A stretch of 9,881 nucleotides of DNA from Sulfurospirillum sp. (lineage in GTDB: Bacteria; Campylobacterota; Campylobacteria; Campylobacterales; QNZT01): contig QNZT01000134.1 of the NCBI GenBank assembly GCA_003978455.1, positions 1-9,881 on the forward strand, in the 5' to 3' direction. Made by a program: the position numbers and the translations under genes. The notes beneath the pieces were generated by a model. It ran no database searches. It saw only the letters and a list, made by a program, of their open reading frames with translations, and was not told where the DNA came from. Numbering within the stretch: the first letter of the stretch is position 1; every line of letters begins with the position of its first letter. Below, one piece after another: positions 5,677 to 9,881 of the stretch.

Positions 5677-8499
5677 ATGGACAAGATCAAAGTGTTTGGT
5701 GCCCGAGAGCACAATCTGAAAAATATCAACCTTGAAATACCCAAAAATGCACTCGTTGTCATCACCGGGATCAGCGGCAGCGGCAAGAGTACGCTGGCGT
5801 TTGACACACTCTATGCCGAGGGGCAGCGCCGCTATATCGAGTCGCTCTCCTCCTATGCCAGACAGTTCCTGGACCGCATCGGCAAACCCGATGTGGATAA
5901 GATCGAAGGATTGACGCCTGCGATCGCGATCGATCAGAAGACCACCTCCAAAAACCCGCGCTCGACAGTCGGAACGATCACCGAGATCTATGACTATTTG
6001 CGTCTCTTGTACGCCCGTGTCGGCAAACAGCACTGCCACCAGTGCGGCAAGCCTATCTCCCAGATGAGTGCGGCGGATATCATCGAACAGGTGCAGAAGC
6101 TCCCTGAAGGGGCGAAGATTGTCATGATGGCGCCGCTGATCCGGGAGAAGAAGGGGAGTTTCTCCGATCTGCTCGAATCCCTGGTCGCCAAAGGGTATGT
6201 GCGTGCGATGATCGACGGTGTGATGGTACGGCTGGATGATGAGATAGCGTTGAGCAAAACCAAAAAACATACCATCAAAGTGGTCATCGACCGTGTCGTG
6301 GTCAAAGAGGAGAACCGCCAGCGTATCGCCGAAGATGTCGAAAAGGCGCTCAAAGAGAGTTACGGTGAGCTGGAGATCGAGATCATGAACGCCAAAGAGC
6401 TGGATTATCCCGAAGAGCATATCCACTACAGTGAACACTTCGCCTGTTTTGACTGCAAGATCTCTTTTGAACCTCTGGAACCGCTCTCTTTTTCGTTCAA
6501 CTCTCCCAAAGGGGCGTGCGATGTGTGCGACGGGCTGGGGATCCGGTATGCACTCGATCTCAAAAAAGTGATCGACCCGCATCTGCCGATCGAAAAAGGG
6601 GCAGTGAAACTGCTGTACGGCTTCAACAAAGGGTACTACTTCAAACTCCTGCTGGGTTTCTGTGAAGCGGCGGGAATCGATGTGACGGTACCCTTTGAGG
6701 AGTTGCCAGAACATCAGCAAAAGGCGATACTCCACGGCGGTGTGGAGGAGTCACGCTTTACCTGGAAACGGCACAAAGTGGTGCGACCGTTTCACGGGAT
6801 CATCCGCATCGCGCATGATATGCTCAAAGATGAGAAAGAGCTGGGCGAGTATATGACCGAAAAGGTGTGTGACAACTGCGGCGGCAACCGCCTCTCCAGA
6901 CGCTCGCTGGCAGTCAAGGTCGCGGGGCACGGTATCGCCGATATATTGCAGATGCCGATCGAAGATAGCTACGCTTTTTTCTCCGACGAGAGCCGCTTTG
7001 CGTACCTGACACCGCAGCAGAAGATGATCGCCGCGCCGATACTCAAGGAGATCAACGAACGCCTCTTTTTCCTCTACGACGTCGGGCTCGGCTACCTTTC
7101 GCTTGGGCGTGATGCCAGAACCATCAGCGGCGGGGAGGCGCAGAGGATACGCATCGCCTCGCAGATCGGAAGCGGCTTGACGGGGGTGATGTACGTGTTG
7201 GACGAGCCAAGCATCGGACTTCATGAAAGAGATACGCTGAAGCTGATCAACACCCTCAAAAACCTCCAGAAAAAGGGCAACTCCGTCATCGTCGTCGAAC
7301 ATGATAAAGAGACGATCGAGTCGGCGGACTTTATCATCGATATCGGTCCCAAAGCGGGAAAATTCGGTGGTGAAGTGATCTTTAACGGGACACTGAAAGC
7401 ACTCAGAAAAGCCAAGACACTGACTGCCGACTACCTCTACGGACGCAAAAAGATCGACTACTACAAAGGACGCAAACAGAAAGCGTGGCTCGAAGTCAAA
7501 AACGTCACCCTCAACAATATCCGGAACCTCGATGTCAAAATCCCGCTTGCCAACTTCGTCGCCGTCACCGGCGTCAGCGGCAGCGGGAAGAGTTCCCTGA
7601 TACTCCAGACGCTGCTGCCGGTCGCAAAAGAGTTGCTCAACCGCAGCAAAAAGGTCAAAAAAGTGGAAGGGGTCGAGTGTCTGGGGCTCGAAAAACTGGA
7701 CAAAGTGATCTATCTCGACCAGAGCCCCATCGGACGGACACCACGCAGCAACCCCGCTACCTATACCGGTGTGATGGATGAGATACGTACGCTCTTTGCC
7801 AAAACCAAAGAGGCGGAGATCCGCGGCTACAAGATCGGGCGCTTCTCGTTCAACGTCAAGGGCGGTCGCTGCGAGAAGTGCCAGGGTGAGGGCGAGATCA
7901 AGATCGAGATGCACTTTCTGCCCGACATACAGGTCAAGTGTGACGCCTGCGGCGGCAAACGCTACAATGCCCAGACGCTTGAAGTGCTCTACAAAGGGAA
8001 AAATATCTCCGAAGTACTCGATATGAGCGTCGATGAAGCGATGGCATTTTTCAAAGCGGTACCCAAAATCCACCAGAAACTCAAAACCCTTCAGGATGTG
8101 GGACTGGGATACATCACCCTCGGGCAAAACGCCACGACACTCAGCGGCGGTGAGGCGCAGAGGATCAAACTCTCCAAAGAGTTAAGCAAAAACGACACCG
8201 GAAACACCCTCTACATCCTCGATGAACCGACCACAGGACTCCACTTCGCCGATGTGGACAGACTGGTCAAAGTACTCCAGCACCTCACCGATCTGGGCAA
8301 CTCCGTACTGGTGATCGAACACAACCTCGATGTGATCAAAAACGCCGACTATGTTATCGATATGGGACCTGAAGGCGGCAGCAAAGGCGGGCTCATCGTC
8401 GATAGCGGTACACCAGAAGAGGTGGCGAAAAACGCGAAAAAGAGCGGCTCCTACACCGGAAAATTTCTGGCAAAAGAGCTGGGACTCGACGAGAGGTAA
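5677..8499 (+). CDS. uvrA: Excinuclease ABC subunit A (UvrA)
   Basis: UvrA is the damage-sensing ATPase of nucleotide excision repair. It dimerises, loads UvrB onto lesions and acts on cytoplasmic DNA. All expected parts are present in 940 residues. Walker A of the first ABC unit is GISGSGKST (31-39), and its signature ISGGEAQR (483-490) precedes VLDEP (507-511). Walker A of the second unit is GVSGSGKSS (632-640), and its signature LSGGEAQR (822-829) precedes ILDEP (847-851). The three zinc modules are C120/C123 with C398/C401, C257/C260 with C281/C284 in the insertion domain, and C732/C735 with C755/C758 before the second signature. No residue looks lost, so the protein should be active. The start at 5677 lies 1 base after the transporter stop, with GAGAGG as ribosome site inside that gene. 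Confidence 0.98.
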   Translation: MDKIKVFGAREHNLKNINLEIPKNALVVITGISGSGKSTLAFDTLYAEGQRRYIESLSSYARQFLDRIGKPDVDKIEGLTPAIAIDQKTTSKNPRSTVGTITEIYDYLRLLYARVGKQHCHQCGKPISQMSAADIIEQVQKLPEGAKIVMMAPLIREKKGSFSDLLESLVAKGYVRAMIDGVMVRLDDEIALSKTKKHTIKVVIDRVVVKEENRQRIAEDVEKALKESYGELEIEIMNAKELDYPEEHIHYSEHFACFDCKISFEPLEPLSFSFNSPKGACDVCDGLGIRYALDLKKVIDPHLPIEKGAVKLLYGFNKGYYFKLLLGFCEAAGIDVTVPFEELPEHQQKAILHGGVEESRFTWKRHKVVRPFHGIIRIAHDMLKDEKELGEYMTEKVCDNCGGNRLSRRSLAVKVAGHGIADILQMPIEDSYAFFSDESRFAYLTPQQKMIAAPILKEINERLFFLYDVGLGYLSLGRDARTISGGEAQRIRIASQIGSGLTGVMYVLDEPSIGLHERDTLKLINTLKNLQKKGNSVIVVEHDKETIESADFIIDIGPKAGKFGGEVIFNGTLKALRKAKTLTADYLYGRKKIDYYKGRKQKAWLEVKNVTLNNIRNLDVKIPLANFVAVTGVSGSGKSSLILQTLLPVAKELLNRSKKVKKVEGVECLGLEKLDKVIYLDQSPIGRTPRSNPATYTGVMDEIRTLFAKTKEAEIRGYKIGRFSFNVKGGRCEKCQGEGEIKIEMHFLPDIQVKCDACGGKRYNAQTLEVLYKGKNISEVLDMSVDEAMAFFKAVPKIHQKLKTLQDVGLGYITLGQNATTLSGGEAQRIKLSKELSKNDTGNTLYILDEPTTGLHFADVDRLVKVLQHLTDLGNSVLVIEHNLDVIKNADYVIDMGPEGGSKGGLIVDSGTPEEVAKNAKKSGSYTGKFLAKELGLDER

Positions 8500-8508
8500 G
8501 CAGCGTTC

Positions 8509-9408
8509 ATGAAACTGCCGATCGGAAAATACAAAGGGCGTGACATCTCCGTACTCGCAGACGATCCCGGCTATGCACAGTGGATATTGCAACAGGAGTG
8601 GTTCGGGCAGAAATATCCCGAACTTTACAAAGCGATCGAGTCACTATATGAAAAGAGTTCACAGCAGGCGGCAGAGCAGGCACTCGAAGCCACTGAAAAT
8701 ATGCTGATCTCGTTTGATCTCAAACGTGAAAAGATCGACTCTTATGAGAACTATCCCTTCTCTTTACCTGTCGTCAAAAACCTTGAACGAACGATGCTCC
8801 ATCCTCACGTCACCTACATCGTCGGTGAAAACGGCAGCGGCAAATCGACACTCCTCGAAGCGCTGGCGATCAGTCAGGGGTTCAATCCCGAAGGCGGCAC
8901 GACCAACTTCAACTTCACCACACGCCCTTCACACTCCGAACTGCACGAATACCTCCGCATCGCCAAAACGGGCAAGAGAGCCAAAACAGGTTTCTTCCTC
9001 AGAGCAGAAAGTTTTTTCAACGTCGCCACACAGATAGAAGAACTCGGTGTCGAAGATGCCTACGGCGGCACACCGCTTCATGAACTCTCCCACGGCGAAG
9101 CCTTTCTCGCCCTCATGCGGCACCGTTTCGGCGCAAACGGACTCTACATCCTCGACGAACCCGAAGCCGCACTCTCACCCGCCAGACAGATGTCCATCCT
9201 CACCCTCATCCATGAACTGGTCAAACAAGGCAGCCAGTTCATCATCTCCACCCACGCACCCATCATCCTCGCCTACCCCAACAGTACGATCTATGAGATA
9301 GGCGAAGAGGGTTTGCGCGAAGTGGCGTATGAGCAGACACAAACTGTGCAGATCAGCCGACAGTTTTTAACGGAGCGGGAGAAGATGGTGGAAATACTCC
9401 TTTCATGA
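8509..9408 (+). CDS. AAA/ABC-type ATPase with an N-terminal exonuclease-X-C-like module
   Basis: This 299-residue protein begins 9 bases after uvrA, so it is probably in the same operon. Residues 1-45 (LPIGKYKGRDISVLADDPGYAQWILQ with a following aromatic WF) resemble the small GKYKG module found at the C-terminus of ExoX-type exonucleases and as DUF3820-like proteins. Residues about 75-299 are an ABC-ATPase fold of the COG3910 'predicted ATPase' kind. Walker A is GENGSGKST (106-114), a short signature is ELSHGEA (192-198), Walker B is YILDEPEAAL (213-222), and the switch histidine is in STHAPI (247-252). The insert between Walker A and the signature is short, with no coiled coil, so this is not an SMC- or RecF-type protein. 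Substrate and function are unknown. The position beside uvrA suggests, but does not show, a nucleic-acid role. Confidence 0.88.
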   Translation: MKLPIGKYKGRDISVLADDPGYAQWILQQEWFGQKYPELYKAIESLYEKSSQQAAEQALEATENMLISFDLKREKIDSYENYPFSLPVVKNLERTMLHPHVTYIVGENGSGKSTLLEALAISQGFNPEGGTTNFNFTTRPSHSELHEYLRIAKTGKRAKTGFFLRAESFFNVATQIEELGVEDAYGGTPLHELSHGEAFLALMRHRFGANGLYILDEPEAALSPARQMSILTLIHELVKQGSQFIISTHAPIILAYPNSTIYEIGEEGLREVAYEQTQTVQISRQFLTEREKMVEILLS

Positions 9409-9410
9409 AA

Positions 9411-9439
9411 CTTTCATTAAAACTATAAAATAGTATAAT
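9411..9439 (+). promoter_or_regulatory. Promoter before the Cas6-like fragment
   Basis: A perfect -10 box TATAAT (9434-9439) follows the AT-rich end of the ATPase gene. The hexamer 17 bases upstream (CTTTCA, 9411-9416) matches a -35 box at only three positions, so recognition would depend mainly on the -10 region, as is common in Campylobacterota. The start would be near 9446, giving a leader of about 28 bases. Confidence 0.5.
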
Positions 9440-9443
9440 CAAC

Positions 9444-9468
9444 ACCAACTAATTTTATAAAGGTTGGT
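9444..9468 (+). promoter_or_regulatory. Small inverted repeat covering the ribosome site of the Cas6-like fragment
   Basis: ACCAAC (9444-9449) pairs with GTTGGT (9463-9468), plus a U-G pair (9450/9462), leaving an 11-base loop. It starts at the predicted RNA 5' end, and the AAAGG ribosome site (9459-9463) lies at the 3' side of the loop and the first stem base. It could modulate translation or bind a protein. The stem is short and may be chance. Confidence 0.35.
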
Positions 9469-9473
9469 ATCTT

Positions 9474-9686
9474 ATGAAATATTTTGAACTGACATGCACG
9501 GCATACTTGAAAAATGATATACCTTTCAAAGAGAGTTTTGAGACACTCTCTAAATATATCAGCTTTTCCATGATCAAAAATGGGAAACTCAAAGCACTCC
9601 ATCTTGGCAATGGTTTTAAAAACTACTCTTTTGGCGGACTTTTGCCTCCGGAAAAAGAAAAAATCTACAAAGCAGGCAATACCTAA
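9474..9686 (+). CDS. Truncated N-terminal fragment of a Cas6-type CRISPR endoribonuclease
   Basis: This 70-codon frame has a good start: ATG at 9474 with AAAGG 10 bases upstream and its own -10 box. The protein (MKYFELTCTAYLKNDIPFKESFE, then LSKYISFSMIKNGKLKALHLGNGFKNYSFGGLLPPEKEKIYKAGNT) matches my recollection of the N-terminal ferredoxin-like half of Cas6 proteins from Campylobacterota, Fusobacteria and Clostridia. Those start with an ELTCTAYLKxDI-like strand and continue after 'YKxGxTY' for another 150-180 residues, including the catalytic and glycine-rich regions. Here a TAA falls right after GNT. The next codons (a second TAA two codons on, then AT-rich sequence) do not resemble the missing part, so the rest appears deleted rather than frameshifted. 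It cannot be an active nuclease. No array or other cas gene is in the window. Family recognition is from memory and needs a profile search. Confidence 0.6.
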   Translation: MKYFELTCTAYLKNDIPFKESFETLSKYISFSMIKNGKLKALHLGNGFKNYSFGGLLPPEKEKIYKAGNT

Positions 9687-9715
9687 AGATAAACTCTAAT
9701 TTTTATTAAATATAT

Positions 9716-9760
9716 TTCAAATTCAAATTTTCCAAACCTTGACTTTATAATTCAAATGAA
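9716..9760. repeat. Three TTCAAAT repeats over the antitoxin promoter, possible operator
   Basis: TTCAAAT occurs at 9716-9722, 9722-9728 and 9751-9757. The third is part of the dyad TTCA-AA-TGAA (9751-9760), inside the spacer between the -35 and -10 boxes. RelB-type antitoxins usually repress their own promoters by binding repeats in this position. The region is very AT-rich, so the repeats could be coincidental. Confidence 0.35.
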
Positions 9761-9767
9761 GTATAAT
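9739..9767 (+). promoter_or_regulatory. Near-consensus promoter for the antitoxin-like gene
   Basis: A -35 box TTGACT (9739-9744) and a perfect -10 box TATAAT (9762-9767) are separated by exactly 17 bases. The start would be near 9774, with the ribosome site AAGGA (9783-9787) 5 bases before the ATG at 9793. This is the strongest sigma-70-type promoter in the window. Confidence 0.75.
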
Positions 9768-9792
9768 ATACAATAAACTACGAAGGACAGAT

Positions 9793-9881
9793 ATGACAGC
9801 GCGAAAACAAACCTCTATCAAAGTTGATCCGGTAGCGTGGGAAGAGGCAAAGATTATTTTTAAAGAGTACAATCTCAACCT
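9793..9881 (+). CDS. RelB/DinJ-like ribbon-helix-helix antitoxin, 3' partial
   Basis: Only the first 29 codons are inside the window: MTARKQTSIKVDPVAWEEAKIIFKEYNLN. The start is supported by AAGGA and a strong promoter. The pattern of a short polar start, a beta strand TSIKVDP and then a helix WEEAKIIFKEYNLN is typical of ribbon-helix-helix DNA-binding antitoxins of the RelB/DinJ kind, where a 'NLNLSDAINIFL' segment usually follows. Such proteins neutralise a RelE/YafQ-like toxin encoded just downstream and repress their own operon. The toxin gene, if present, lies beyond the window edge. An orphan antitoxin or another ribbon-helix-helix regulator cannot be excluded. Confidence 0.65.
   Translation, partial: MTARKQTSIKVDPVAWEEAKIIFKEYNLN

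Noticed and set aside
6751..8127. Long minus-strand open frame opposite uvrA (458 codons)
   Set aside because: It is a shadow of the uvrA codon pattern with no ribosome site or recognisable domain; uvrA is unambiguous on the other strand. The same applies to long antisense frames in metH (337-1281, 1771-2670) and the transporter/uvrA (5653-6735).
9687..9792. CRISPR array or continuation of Cas6 after the fragment
   Set aside because: Only short AT-rich TTCAAAT repeats are present, with no 28-37 base direct repeats, and no downstream frame resembles the rest of Cas6.

Overview
The window looks like chromosomal DNA from a Campylobacterota bacterium, most likely a Sulfurovum- or Sulfurimonas-like one. 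Three things suggest this: the paired fliN-fliO flagellar genes in the arrangement I associate with Campylobacterota, compact overlapping genes with AT-rich spacers, and a textbook sigma-54 (RpoN) promoter. Genus is inference; no rRNA is present to settle it.

Layout. Positions 1-2853 hold most of metH, cobalamin-dependent methionine synthase; its 5' end lies outside the window. An AT-rich spacer with a long-range inverted repeat leads into two tandem paralogous genes (2998-3273 and 3406-3804) for small exported proteins, each with one Sel1/TPR-like repeat. The first has a sigma-70-type promoter. The second has a sigma-54 promoter and a structured leader. They converge, with only 7 bp between, on fliO and fliN on the minus strand (3812-4881), which encode a flagellar export-apparatus protein and a motor-switch protein. 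A 56-bp divergent spacer separates fliN from a plus-strand operon: a TauE/SafE-family membrane transporter (4938-5675), uvrA (5677-8499) and an AAA/ABC-type ATPase (8509-9408) that carries an N-terminal module resembling the exonuclease X C-terminal domain. The last 470 bp change character. They are AT-rich and hold a 70-codon frame that looks like the stranded N-terminus of a Cas6 CRISPR endoribonuclease, followed by the 5' end of a small RelB/DinJ-like antitoxin gene with a near-consensus promoter.

How the parts relate. metH (methionine and folate metabolism), uvrA (nucleotide excision repair) and fliN/fliO (motility) are housekeeping genes. The accessory interest lies in (i) the Sel1 pair with two different promoter classes next to flagellar genes, where a sigma-54 transcript would read antisense into fliO-fliN, and (ii) the 3' end, where a truncated Cas6-like frame and an antitoxin gene suggest an eroded or variable defence locus. 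I see no CRISPR array, tRNA, rRNA or insertion sequence, and no convincing intrinsic terminator.
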